Part shown: piece after piece, positions 6,700 to 15,578 of the stretch
Layout of the letters: each line of letters begins with the position of its first letter
Numbering within the stretch: the first letter of the stretch is position 1
NCBI GenBank assembly: GCA_963837815.1
Contig: CAWIOS010000009.1
Span: 124,001-188,000 of the forward strand
Source: Fen-1273 sp963837815
Lineage (GTDB): Bacteria; Bacteroidota; Ignavibacteria; UBA10030; UBA6906
DNA length: 64,000 nucleotides
Reading direction: 5' to 3'
Program-made: the position numbers and the translations under genes
The notes under the pieces: model-generated
Told to the model about the DNA's origin: nothing
Databases searched by the model: none
The model's input: the letters and a program-made list of their open reading frames with translations, nothing else

Positions 6700-8871
6700 A
6701 TGCGTAATGCAATGATCCTTCTCGCAGCGATTGCATCCCTTGCCGGATGTTCCGGCCCTGACCGGCATCCGGCCGGTCGCGTGCCGGTACGGGTCGACGA
6801 TCTCGCGATCCGCGTCCGGGAAGGGAGCCGCTCGTACATGCAGTCCGACAGGGGGGGAGCGTTCCTCACCGGCGTGGTGGGGGGAGGGAAAGACTCCGAC
6901 ACCTGGTCCGTCGACGGGGCCGCGCTTCTGAAGGGCTTCCGGGTCGACTGGACCGGTCAGCAGGGCGGCGATGCGCTGGATTCCGCGCGCATACTTCCGT
7001 ACGAAACCGTCAGGTACTACCGCGGCGGGGTTTCGGTGCGCCTGTCCGGACTTGAAGCGGGGGGCGGGGTGCACGCATTCGTCGTCAGCGTATCGCTCCC
7101 GGGGCCCGGAAAAGTCGCGCTCCACGCTCCTCCCGGATCCGGGCGTATTGCCCCGTCGCACCCCCGCCAGTGGGCCTGCCGGTCCGCGGAAGGGGAGACG
7201 ATCGTCTTCACCGCCGGTGACGGCACTTCGGTGACCGGGGACGGGGTTGCGGTCGAAGGACCGGCGGGTGCCCTTTTTCTTGTCTGCGCACTCCCTCCGG
7301 GCGCCGACAGGGATGTCGCATCCTCCCTCTACGGCCGGACGGATTCGCTCCTTGCGGCCCGCAAGACGCGCATGGAAAACCTTCTCAACGCATCTTACTT
7401 CCGGACATCGGACGATACGCTTGACGCGGCCGTGCACTGGATGATGCTCGCGCTCGACGGTCTCATGATCGACCGCCGCGACACGTTTGCCGTGGCAGCC
7501 GTCCCGTGGGACGGGTCGATCAACGTGCGTGACAACGCCCAGTCCGTCGCGGGGCTGGGCCTCGCAACGGGCGACTTCGGGCGTACCGCTGCGATCCTCC
7601 GGTCCCTCTCCCGCTACCAGGACACGCTCAGGAGGAGCCCGACGTTCGGGCGTCTCCCCGACCGGATCGCGGGGGGGAGGCCGTCGTACAACGGCGCAGA
7701 CGTGACGCCATGGTTTGTCAGGGAGCTCTACGAGCAGGTCGTGAACTCGGACGACACCACTCTTGTCCGGGCGCTCTACCCGCTCATCACGCGGAGCATC
7801 GACGGAACGCTGAAATCGCACGCAGACAAATACAACCTCCTTGTCCACGGCCCGCGCGAGACATGGATGAAAGACGTTGACAGGGGAAACAGGGCGGTGG
7901 AGGTCCAGGTCTCCTGGTATTTCCAGCAGCTCATCGGCAGGTTCGTTGCGTCGTATCTCGGTGACACGCTCGCCTCGCGCCGCTGGGAGGACCTCCCGGA
8001 GAAGACCGCACGGAATTTTATCCTGCTCTTCGCGGATACGACCGCGCATACGCTCGCGGATCATCTCGGTGCCGACGGGTCCCGATCGCCCGAGATTCGT
8101 CCGAACGCGGTGATGTGCCTCGAAATGCTCGACGAAGAATCGATGCGTCACGGGGTGACGCGTGCGGCGGTCGCGGGGCTCCTGACGGGCGACGGGGTCC
8201 GTACGCTCGCCCCTTCCGATCCGCACTTTGCCTTCTCCGCCGGTCCCGCCGGCGCGCAGTACAACGGGCCGGTCTGGACATGGCTCGCGGGACCCGTGTC
8301 GTACGCGCTCACGCGGTACGACAGGCAGGACGTCAGCTATCCGGTGACGCGGAGGATGGCCTCCGCGGCGCTCGCCAAAGGGATGGCGGGGACGCTTCCC
8401 GCGCTCCTCGATTCGTCGGGACGCGGGGGTGACGCATCACTGTGCGGGATGTCGGAATTCATCCGGAGCGTGTACCAGGACTATCTCGGCGTGAGGGTTG
8501 ACCTCGCATCGGGAACGTTCACGCTCCAGCCGAAACTCCCGGCGCAGCTTTCCGTCGTCCAGTTCACCGTGTACGCCGGGAGCGTTCCCGTGGAGGTGGA
8601 ATACAGGAAAGGGAGCGAGAACACACGGCTGTATCTGAACGCCCCCGGTCTCCCGAGGGAGCTGAAGGTGAGCCTGATCTGGATGATGGACAACGGCGAT
8701 GCGTGGCGCGGGTCGTTCCGCCTCGGGGGGGAGGTTCCTGTTGCGATCGTACTCGGTGATGACGATGCGGTCATCTACCAGGGGGACAGCAGGGGAGAGC
8801 TGGAGGGGAAGAGGAAACTGAGAGGATTTTCCCGGAAGTCCGAATCATCGGATCTTTCCCCCGCTCCCTGA
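6700..8871 (+). CDS. Glycogen-debranching-enzyme-like lipoprotein (GH133-type barrel)
   Basis: A 723-residue predicted lipoprotein. The N terminus MRNAMILLAAIASLAGC has a lipobox (LAGC), so it should be anchored in the outer membrane or periplasm. An N-terminal beta-rich region (about 20-230) precedes an alpha/alpha-barrel region (about 240-620). Segments such as SINVRDNAQSVAG near residue 272 and WMKDVDRGN with EVQVSWY near 388-400 resemble the WMDA and EINALWYNAL elements of amylo-alpha-1,6-glucosidases. Cytoplasmic debranching enzymes are normally not lipoproteins, so this is more likely a secreted alpha-glucan or other glycan hydrolase; the substrate is inferred. The ATG at 6700 was chosen because it starts the signal peptide. 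Confidence 0.6.
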   Translation: MRNAMILLAAIASLAGCSGPDRHPAGRVPVRVDDLAIRVREGSRSYMQSDRGGAFLTGVVGGGKDSDTWSVDGAALLKGFRVDWTGQQGGDALDSARILPYETVRYYRGGVSVRLSGLEAGGGVHAFVVSVSLPGPGKVALHAPPGSGRIAPSHPRQWACRSAEGETIVFTAGDGTSVTGDGVAVEGPAGALFLVCALPPGADRDVASSLYGRTDSLLAARKTRMENLLNASYFRTSDDTLDAAVHWMMLALDGLMIDRRDTFAVAAVPWDGSINVRDNAQSVAGLGLATGDFGRTAAILRSLSRYQDTLRRSPTFGRLPDRIAGGRPSYNGADVTPWFVRELYEQVVNSDDTTLVRALYPLITRSIDGTLKSHADKYNLLVHGPRETWMKDVDRGNRAVEVQVSWYFQQLIGRFVASYLGDTLASRRWEDLPEKTARNFILLFADTTAHTLADHLGADGSRSPEIRPNAVMCLEMLDEESMRHGVTRAAVAGLLTGDGVRTLAPSDPHFAFSAGPAGAQYNGPVWTWLAGPVSYALTRYDRQDVSYPVTRRMASAALAKGMAGTLPALLDSSGRGGDASLCGMSEFIRSVYQDYLGVRVDLASGTFTLQPKLPAQLSVVQFTVYAGSVPVEVEYRKGSENTRLYLNAPGLPRELKVSLIWMMDNGDAWRGSFRLGGEVPVAIVLGDDDAVIYQGDSRGELEGKRKLRGFSRKSESSDLSPAP

Positions 8872-8888
8872 CGGCGCGGGGATACCCG

Positions 8889-8912
8889 GGGCGCGGGCGC
8901 TATGCCGCGCCC
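8889..8912. terminator. GC hairpin between convergent genes
   Basis: GGGCGCGG (8889-8896) and CCGCGCCC (8905-8912) are perfect inverted arms around an eight-base loop. It spans the end of hflX and lies 17 bases after the lipoprotein gene. No T-run is seen on either strand. Confidence 0.4.
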
Positions 8913-10189
8913 GCCTCCCCTTTCCGCTTGACTGAAAGGGCCTTCTTGAGCTGTTCCAGACGCGTTTTGTTCATCCGCACCCGGAGCGTTATCCCCTCCC
9001 CGTCGTACTTTTCCTCGAGAATCTCCCCCCCCTCGTGAATCCGGGAGACGAAGTCGTATTCCCCCTGCCCGAGCGTGAGCGTCTCCTCCGCGACGGTCCC
9101 CTCGAGAAGGGAGACGATCGCGTCCGACAGCGCGGACATGTTGATCCCCCGCTCCGCCGCGATGCACACCGCCGGGGGGAAGTTCGACGTCACGTACGCA
9201 ATGATGTTCCTGTTGTCAAGGAGATCGACCTTGTTGAACACCATCACCGTCGGTTTCCCGTGTGCGCCGATCTCCTCCAGCGTTTCGTTGACGACCGCGA
9301 TTTGCTCTTCGAAGAGGGGGTGGCTGACGTCGATGACGTGGAGGAGAATGTCGGCCTCCCGCACCTCGTCGAGTGTGCTCTTGAACGACGCGACGAGGTT
9401 GTGCGGAAGCTTCCTGATGAAACCGACGGTATCGGAGAGAAGGATCCTGTGCGCGGGGGTGAGCGCGACGGCACGGACGGTGGAGTCGAGCGTGGCGAAG
9501 AGCCGGTCTTCCGCGACGACGCCGGCCCCGGAGAACCAGTTCAGGAGCGTCGATTTGCCCGCGTTTGTGTACCCGACGAGCGCCACCCGCGGGAACTGCT
9601 CCCTCCCCCTCCGCTGGACCTCGCGTTCCTTGCCGATCTCGCGGATCTTTGCAGAAAGGTGCGAGATCCTCGTCCGTATCGCCCGGCGGTCCGTTTCGAT
9701 CTGCGTTTCGCCCGGCCCCTTCGTCCCGATGCCTCCGAACTGCTTTGAAAGGTGCGTCCACTGCCGCGTGAGCCGCGGGAGCATGTACTGGAGCTGCGCG
9801 AGCTCCACCTGCGTTTTCGATTCGTTCGTCCGCGCGCGCGAGGCGAAGATGTCGAGTATGATCCCGCTCCGGTCGATGATCTTGCACTTGATAAGCTTCT
9901 CCAGGTTGCGTACCTGGACCGCGGAGAGGTCGTCGTCGAATATGATGATGTCGATCTTCTTCTCCTCGGCGAGGTAGGAGAGCTCCTCGGCCTTCCCCCT
10001 GCCGATGAAGAAGGCGGCGTTGATCGCGCGGCGCACCTGGAGGATCTTGTGGACGACCTCGGCGCCGGCGGAGTCCGCAAGCCGCGCGAGTTCCTCGAGG
10101 TAATCCTCGACCTGCCCGCGCCTGTCCGACGGCGTCGCAACGCCGACAAGTATCGCCCGCTCGTGCGTTCCGGTCTTGATCATCGTCAT
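8900..10189 (-). CDS. hflX: GTPase HflX
   Basis: A 429-residue ribosome-associated GTPase of the Obg-HflX superfamily, involved in rescue or splitting of stalled ribosomes. An N-terminal HflX domain and coiled coil (about 1-190) precede the G domain: P-loop GYTNAGKS, switch region ATLDSTVR, DTVGFI and NKVD. The ATG at 10189 overlaps the stop of the upstream BatA-like gene by four bases (ATGA), which decides the start against the longer in-frame extension to 10285. Confidence 0.93.
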   Translation of the reverse strand: MTMIKTGTHERAILVGVATPSDRRGQVEDYLEELARLADSAGAEVVHKILQVRRAINAAFFIGRGKAEELSYLAEEKKIDIIIFDDDLSAVQVRNLEKLIKCKIIDRSGIILDIFASRARTNESKTQVELAQLQYMLPRLTRQWTHLSKQFGGIGTKGPGETQIETDRRAIRTRISHLSAKIREIGKEREVQRRGREQFPRVALVGYTNAGKSTLLNWFSGAGVVAEDRLFATLDSTVRAVALTPAHRILLSDTVGFIRKLPHNLVASFKSTLDEVREADILLHVIDVSHPLFEEQIAVVNETLEEIGAHGKPTVMVFNKVDLLDNRNIIAYVTSNFPPAVCIAAERGINMSALSDAIVSLLEGTVAEETLTLGQGEYDFVSRIHEGGEILEEKYDGEGITLRVRMNKTRLEQLKKALSVKRKGEAGAA

Positions 10190-12354
10190 GCGGCATCTCC
10201 CTCTGCGCCCCGTGTGCCCGCAACGCGTCCTAACGCCATCTCCGCGACGGCAAGCAGTGCCGCCAGGAGGGCGAAATCCTTCCATAGCTCCACACCGTAG
10301 CGCGACTCCCGTACCGTCTCCACCGCCCGTTCCGGGCCCATCGTCTGCACCCTGCCCGGCCCCGCGCCGGCGCGCACGCGGAATTTTTCGATGTCGTCCC
10401 CCGTTTCCGTCCTCAGGTCGGACTCGCGCGGTGAGATGTTGACGGCGAGCGCGGCGATGTCGGCGGGAGTCCCGCCGGGCGCACCCCCGTCGCGCGCGAG
10501 CCGGTAGACTCCCGTCTCCTGTGCGCTCCCGCCGCTGAACCGCGCGGTTCCCGTCCCCGCCTGGAATTCAGGGACCACTTTCCGCGTGTGTCCGTCGGGC
10601 GTCGTGAGCGTGTACGTATCCCTGTCGGTGAACGAGCGGAGGTTGAGCGTGAACTCGATCGGGTCGCCCGGTTCGAGCGTCTTCCCCCCGGTGAACCGGG
10701 ATCCGGTGTACGCGATTGCCCGGTGAAGGAGGGGCGCGAAAAGCCCCTTGACCGGAAAATCGGACCATGCGGTCCCCGCCTCGACCGCGAAGAGAAGAAC
10801 GCGGCCGGACCCGGCCCTGTAATCGACGAGGAACGCGTTGCCGTTTGTGAGGCCGATGACCCTGGTCCCCTTTTCGCCCGCGGAGAGGGGGAGTGACGTC
10901 GTGATCCGGGGAGATTCGATCTCGCGCTCTCCCTTCCCCCGCTGTGCGTCAAACAGCCCTTCGAACAGCGGGTGGGCATAATCGACGGAGGAGAACGAGA
11001 TGAAGCTCCCCGCGGGCGCCGTGACGGACGCTCCGCCGGGCGCCGGGAGCCCGAGGTCACTGAAGAGTCCGCTCTCCTGCCGCGCGCCGGCCGTTCCGGG
11101 AAAAAGAATCAGGCCTCCGCCTTCGCTGACGAACCGGGCGATGTTCCGCGACGCCGTTCCGGTGATCCCTTCGAACCCGCAGACGAGGATGGCGTCAAAG
11201 TGCGCGAGATCGGCGGATGCAAGCCCGGCGTTCGTCCCCTGCGCAGCGGCGATGTTTCCCGCAAGGAGCGAGTCTCCCCCGAGCGTCAGGGCAAGCGTGG
11301 CAAGCCGCGTTGATCCGGCGTCGGGTCCTGTCAGGAGAACGTTGATGTGCTCCGGCACCTCGACGACGAACGCGTACGTGTTGTCGGCATCGAAGCCGTC
11401 GTCCTCGATCTGTACCGAGCACGCCAGTATTCCGCGCCGCTTCACCATGAACGAGAAGAGGGGCCGGATCTCCCCCCGGGAGGGGATGTCCACCGACCGC
11501 TGCGCAACCCTGGCGCCGTCGGCATACAGGCTCGCGACCGACCCCTGCACCGGCTGATCCCCCGCGTTGCTGATCTGTGCCCGGAACTGAACGGGTTTCC
11601 TGTCCGAAATGATCTTCGTCAGTATCTCTCCCCCCGTCACTCCCGCATTCTCGTGCCTGAGCGGGGGGGAGGAGCAGAGAAAGATCGTTGCGCGCGGATC
11701 GAACGATCCCGCGGTATCGCGCGGAGTTCCGCGCGGCAGGAGCTGCGACGCCTGACCGTCGCTGACGAATATCACTTCGCGGTTGGCGTCAGGCGAGGCG
11801 GCAAGAAGCGGCCTGATCTGCACGAGCGCGTCGCCGAGGGGGACGCTCACGGGTGACGGCGACATGCGTCCGAGCGCCTCCCGCGCCGACTCCGGTGAGC
11901 GCGGCGCAGGCAGCGCGCACCCCGGCCTGAGCTCGGAAAGGGGAACAATGTACAGCCTGTCCCCCTCCGCCGCGAGATCGATGAGGCGCGACGACGTCTG
12001 GACGGCGCGCGTGAATGCCGTCCCCCGCTCGTCGTGGAGGCTCATGCTCGGCGAATCATCGAGGATGATGATCATCGTGCTCGATGCGCCGGTGCTTCCG
12101 AACCCGGCGAGCTTCACGCGGAGCGCGGGACGTGAGAATGCCATCACGACGGCGATGACAAGGAGCGTGCGTATGATGAGAAGGAGTATCTGCCTGATCC
12201 GGAGACGCCGCATCGACGTCTTCTGAAGTTCCTTCAGAAATCTGATGGAGCTGAATTCAATCGTCCGGAGTTTGCGCAGGTTCAGGAGATGGAGCAGGAC
12301 GGGGATCGCGGCGGCTGCGAGACCGAAGAGAACAAAAGGATTGAGAAATGTCAT
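10186..12354 (-). CDS. BatA-domain / von Willebrand factor A membrane protein
   Basis: A 722-residue membrane protein. The first 75 residues are a BatA domain: FLNPFVLFGLAAAAIPVLLHLL is the first membrane segment and ILLLIIRTLLVIAVVM the second. A von Willebrand A domain follows with the metal site DDSPS (Asp99, Ser101, Ser103). A large extracytoplasmic region and a C-terminal membrane segment (about 690-708) complete it. Proteins of this layout are common in Bacteroidota and relatives; some are linked to the Bat aerotolerance operon, others occur alone. Only hflX is coupled to it here, and no MoxR or DUF58 gene is adjacent. Confidence 0.75.
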   Translation of the reverse strand: MTFLNPFVLFGLAAAAIPVLLHLLNLRKLRTIEFSSIRFLKELQKTSMRRLRIRQILLLIIRTLLVIAVVMAFSRPALRVKLAGFGSTGASSTMIIILDDSPSMSLHDERGTAFTRAVQTSSRLIDLAAEGDRLYIVPLSELRPGCALPAPRSPESAREALGRMSPSPVSVPLGDALVQIRPLLAASPDANREVIFVSDGQASQLLPRGTPRDTAGSFDPRATIFLCSSPPLRHENAGVTGGEILTKIISDRKPVQFRAQISNAGDQPVQGSVASLYADGARVAQRSVDIPSRGEIRPLFSFMVKRRGILACSVQIEDDGFDADNTYAFVVEVPEHINVLLTGPDAGSTRLATLALTLGGDSLLAGNIAAAQGTNAGLASADLAHFDAILVCGFEGITGTASRNIARFVSEGGGLILFPGTAGARQESGLFSDLGLPAPGGASVTAPAGSFISFSSVDYAHPLFEGLFDAQRGKGEREIESPRITTSLPLSAGEKGTRVIGLTNGNAFLVDYRAGSGRVLLFAVEAGTAWSDFPVKGLFAPLLHRAIAYTGSRFTGGKTLEPGDPIEFTLNLRSFTDRDTYTLTTPDGHTRKVVPEFQAGTGTARFSGGSAQETGVYRLARDGGAPGGTPADIAALAVNISPRESDLRTETGDDIEKFRVRAGAGPGRVQTMGPERAVETVRESRYGVELWKDFALLAALLAVAEMALGRVAGTRGAEGDAA

Positions 12355-12360
12355 CAGCCG

Positions 12361-12390
12361 AATGTATCAAAAAAGTCAAGAGAAATGCAA
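12361..12390 (-). promoter_or_regulatory. Promoter of the batA-like/hflX operon, apparently leaderless
   Basis: Reverse strand TTGCAT (12390-12385), 18 bases, TACATT (12366-12361). Six bases separate the -10 box from the ATG at 12354. Confidence 0.5.
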
Positions 12391-12393
12391 CCG

Positions 12394-12422
12394 TTGATTT
12401 TCCCTCCGGAAACCGCTACTTT
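12394..12422 (+). promoter_or_regulatory. Promoter of the patatin/BamA gene
   Basis: TTGATT (12394-12399), 17 bases, TACTTT (12417-12422) followed by TG. TACTTTTG also matches the Bacteroidota TAnnTTTG box. The -35 box is three bases from the -35 box of the opposite promoter. Confidence 0.55.
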
Positions 12423-12456
12423 TGTTTCTGTACACTTCCTCCACCACCCGACGCCG

Positions 12457-15204
12457 ATGCGGCACCGACAGATCATTTCCATCCTCACGACGCTGTGCAT
12501 TCTCCTGCAGGGTTCCGTCGTGTGCGCGGCGGCGGGCGATATCGTCACGATACGCCCCCATTACGACGATTCCCGCACGGGGCGGCCCGAAAGCATCCCG
12601 CACAGGGAGCTGAAACGGCCCCGGGTCGCGCTCGTGCTGAGCGGGGGAGGCGCACGCGGCGCGGCGCAGATCGGCGTCCTCCGCGTCCTCGAGCGCTACC
12701 ATATCCCCGTCGACTTCATTGCCGCGACGAGCATGGGCGCCATCGTCGGCGGCCTCTATGCGTCGGGGTATACGGTCGGAGAGATCGAGACAATCGCGCG
12801 GGACACCCCCTGGGACGACGTGCTTGCGCTTTCCGGCGAGACGAAAAGGTCGGAGCTCTTCGTCGACCAGAAGATCGCCGGCGACAGGAGTTTCCTGGCC
12901 GTGCGCTTCCAGGGCTTCGCGCCGGTGATCCCGTCGGCGGTCTCAAGCGGCCAGCGCCTCACCGATTTCCTGAGCGGCTACACGCTCCAGGCTCTGTATC
13001 ACCCGGTCCCGGACTTCGACAACCTCAAGATCCCCTTTCGCGCAGTTGCGACGGACCTTGTGTCGGGGACGCGCGTCGTTCTCAAGGACGGCTCGCTGGC
13101 GGAAGCGCTCCGGGCAAGCGCCACGTTCCCTCTCCTCTTCCAGCCCATTGAAAAGAACGGCATGCAGCTCGTGGACGGGGGGCTCCTCTCCAACATCCCC
13201 GTTGATGTCGCCCGGAGCCGGGGGTTCGACATCGTCATCGTCGTAAACTCCACGAGCAGCCTCCGCCCGAAGGACAAGATCTTCGGCGCACCCTGGCAGA
13301 CCGCCGACCAGATTATAAGCATCATGATGAACCAGGCCAACAAGACACAGCTTCCCGGTGCCGACGTTGTGATCACGCCGGATGTGGGGGAGCATCTGTC
13401 GTCCGATTTCCACGGGCTCGACACGCTCATTCGCGCGGGCGAGGCGGCGGCGGAGCAGAGCATGCCTGAGCTTCTCTCCCGGTACGCGAAGAAGCTCGCG
13501 CAGATGCAGGGAGAAGGCGACTCGACTTCCATGATGTTCACGAATGCGAAAGTCGCGTTCGAGGGGGCGCAGCCTCCCGAATCCCTCCGTTCTGCGATCG
13601 AATCCGACATGGGATCGGGCGTCGTCACGCGCCGGGAGCTCCAGGCCGACGTGGAGGAACTTTACGCGAGCGGTCGGTACCGCGACGTCGCCGCCGACGT
13701 GACGACCGACAGCGTGGGGACGCATGTGACCTTCCGCCTGACCGGCTATCCGGTCCTGCACGGCGTGACGTTCGCGGGGAATGTACTTCTTCCCTCGTCC
13801 CGGTTCGTCTCCCTCGTGGCGCCCCTGGAAGGGCACGCGCTCGATCCCGATTCGGTGACGGTAAAGCTCGAGGGGATCCTTCGGGTCTACAGGGCGGCGG
13901 GGTATTCCCTCGCCCGGATCGACACGACGTGGTTTGAACAACCCGCGGGAGTTCTGCACATCCGCATCAACGAGGGGGTGATCCATGCTCTCGACGTCCA
14001 GGGGGGGGTCAGGACGCGCGACGCGTTCGTGTTGAGCGAGTTCCCCCTTCACGCGGGGGACGTGTTCCAGATCGACCGGGCGAGGAAGGGGATTACGAAC
14101 ATCGCGAGCACGACGCTCTTCGACTTCGTGTACCTGGAGGTCTCCTACGACGCCGGCCGGCCCGTGATCACGATCCGCCTCCAGGAACGCCCCTCGCAGC
14201 TCGTGCGGCTCGGGACCCGCGCCGACAACGAGCGTTACCTTCAGGGACTGCTCGACATCCGCGACGAGAATTTCCAGGGATCGGGGATGGACCTCGGGAT
14301 GACGCTTGCCGGCGGGCAGCGGAACGTCGACCTTGTCCTGGAATACAAGGCGCGGCGGCTGTTCAATTCGTATCTCACGCTCGGGGTCGGGGGATTCGTC
14401 AAGACGCTCGACAGCTACCTGTACACGGACGGGGTGGTCACCGATCCGAATCACTGGACGCGCGACGTGGCGGGCGAATACCGGGACATCCGCACCGGCG
14501 TGAACGTCACGTTCGGTTCGCAGCTCGAACGGCTCGGGAATGCGACGCTCGAGTTCCGCCTGGAGAACGTGAAAGTCAAAAACCTCGACAGTGCCGCATT
14601 CCTGGCGGACCAGTACCGGCTGGCGCTGATACGCCTGGGAACGATCGTGGACACGAAGGACCGGTCCCCGTTTCCCCTGACCGGGGTCGGGCTCGACATC
14701 TCCTACGAGTTCGCCGTGGACGGCCTGGGGAGCAGCATCAGCTACAACTCCCTGAAGGTGATGTACGAAACGTTCACGACCTGGGGGGAACGGCACACGT
14801 TCCATCCGCGGTTCACGATGGGGTTCGCCGACAAGACGATGCCGTTCGCCCAGGAGTTCAGGCTCGGAGGGCTCGACAGCTTTTTTGGAACGCACGAAGA
14901 CGACAGGCGCGGGCGGGAGCTCATTCTCATGAACATGGAATACAGGTACTTCCTTCCTTTTGCGATCCTCTTCGACACTTATCTCCGCGTCAGGTACGAC
15001 CTCGGGACGATCTCCGAGGTCCCCGAGGAAATCAAGTTCAGCACGTTCCGTCACGGTCTCGGGCTTGAACTGGCGTTCGACACGCCCATCGGGCAGGCGG
15101 CCCTGGGTGCGGGGAAAAGCTTCTACTTCAACGGGTCCCTGCCGAACAACCCCGTCCAGCAGGGCCCGCTCCTCTGGTATTTTGTGATCGGCTATCAGTT
15201 CTGA
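12457..15204 (+). CDS. Patatin-like phospholipase with POTRA and BamA-type outer-membrane barrel
   Basis: A 915-residue exported fusion. After a signal peptide (about 1-25) comes a patatin domain: the oxyanion-hole motif SGGGARGAA (62-70), nucleophile Ser92 in ATSMGA, and the catalytic Asp in VDGG near 238. A POTRA-like region (about 390-540) is followed by a bacterial surface antigen barrel (about 545-915). This matches the PlpD architecture (type Vd-like), in which a lipase is held or released at the cell surface by its own barrel; homologues without proven lipase function are common in Bacteroidota. The first Gly of GxSxG is Ala here, so activity is not certain. The ATG at 12457 fits the promoter and signal peptide. 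Confidence 0.85.
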   Translation: MRHRQIISILTTLCILLQGSVVCAAAGDIVTIRPHYDDSRTGRPESIPHRELKRPRVALVLSGGGARGAAQIGVLRVLERYHIPVDFIAATSMGAIVGGLYASGYTVGEIETIARDTPWDDVLALSGETKRSELFVDQKIAGDRSFLAVRFQGFAPVIPSAVSSGQRLTDFLSGYTLQALYHPVPDFDNLKIPFRAVATDLVSGTRVVLKDGSLAEALRASATFPLLFQPIEKNGMQLVDGGLLSNIPVDVARSRGFDIVIVVNSTSSLRPKDKIFGAPWQTADQIISIMMNQANKTQLPGADVVITPDVGEHLSSDFHGLDTLIRAGEAAAEQSMPELLSRYAKKLAQMQGEGDSTSMMFTNAKVAFEGAQPPESLRSAIESDMGSGVVTRRELQADVEELYASGRYRDVAADVTTDSVGTHVTFRLTGYPVLHGVTFAGNVLLPSSRFVSLVAPLEGHALDPDSVTVKLEGILRVYRAAGYSLARIDTTWFEQPAGVLHIRINEGVIHALDVQGGVRTRDAFVLSEFPLHAGDVFQIDRARKGITNIASTTLFDFVYLEVSYDAGRPVITIRLQERPSQLVRLGTRADNERYLQGLLDIRDENFQGSGMDLGMTLAGGQRNVDLVLEYKARRLFNSYLTLGVGGFVKTLDSYLYTDGVVTDPNHWTRDVAGEYRDIRTGVNVTFGSQLERLGNATLEFRLENVKVKNLDSAAFLADQYRLALIRLGTIVDTKDRSPFPLTGVGLDISYEFAVDGLGSSISYNSLKVMYETFTTWGERHTFHPRFTMGFADKTMPFAQEFRLGGLDSFFGTHEDDRRGRELILMNMEYRYFLPFAILFDTYLRVRYDLGTISEVPEEIKFSTFRHGLGLELAFDTPIGQAALGAGKSFYFNGSLPNNPVQQGPLLWYFVIGYQF

Positions 15205-15230
15205 CATTTCATGGCACGAATGCCTATATT
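15201..15230 (+). promoter_or_regulatory. Promoter of the small unknown gene at 15261
   Basis: CTGACA (15201-15206), 18 bases, TATATT (15225-15230). It overlaps the stop codon of the previous gene; AAGGAG precedes the ATG at 15261. Confidence 0.5.
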
Positions 15231-15260
15231 CCCGGGACAGTTTGCGCAAGGAGAGGACGA

Positions 15261-15524
15261 ATGACAACGAAGGCCCCCTCGGCGGTGAAGCCTGCGGAAG
15301 AAGGAACGCTCGAAAAGATCGCCTATGCCAGCGTCAGCGCCATCCCCGCCGCTGACCCGCACGATCGCGACAGGCTCGGCTACAACATCTGGCGCTGGCT
15401 GACGACGCGCCGGGACTCGCTCGAGTTTTCGGTGAAGACCTCCGGGGCGCGCCTCCTGATCAGCGAAGAGGAGGCCGTCCGCAGGATACGGGAGTCGCTC
15501 GTTGCGCAGGGGGTGACGCTCTGA
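15261..15524 (+). CDS. Small hypothetical protein
   Basis: An 87-residue soluble protein that I do not recognise. It has no signal peptide, membrane segment or metal motif. Residues 35-87 look like a compact domain with the motif GYNIWRWL and a C-terminal helix rich in Arg and Glu. Its promoter, its strong ribosome site (AAGGAG seven bases before the ATG) and the codon pattern make it a credible gene. It is probably transcribed with the dehydrogenase at 15579, 54 bases downstream. Confidence 0.6.
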   Translation: MTTKAPSAVKPAEEGTLEKIAYASVSAIPAADPHDRDRLGYNIWRWLTTRRDSLEFSVKTSGARLLISEEEAVRRIRESLVAQGVTL

Positions 15525-15578
15525 TCGCGGGCTCCCCCTCACGGTATGCCTGAAGTGCCACAATCCGTGTGAGGAACG

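Noticed and set aside
6679..8226. Long reverse open frame over the lipoprotein gene
   Set aside because: The forward frame has a signal peptide, lipobox and family motifs; the reverse frame has none.
12943..15267. Very long open frame on the strand opposite the patatin/BamA gene
   Set aside because: It mirrors the real gene, is Arg/Pro/Val-rich and has no family motif. GC-rich third positions keep antisense frames open in this genome.
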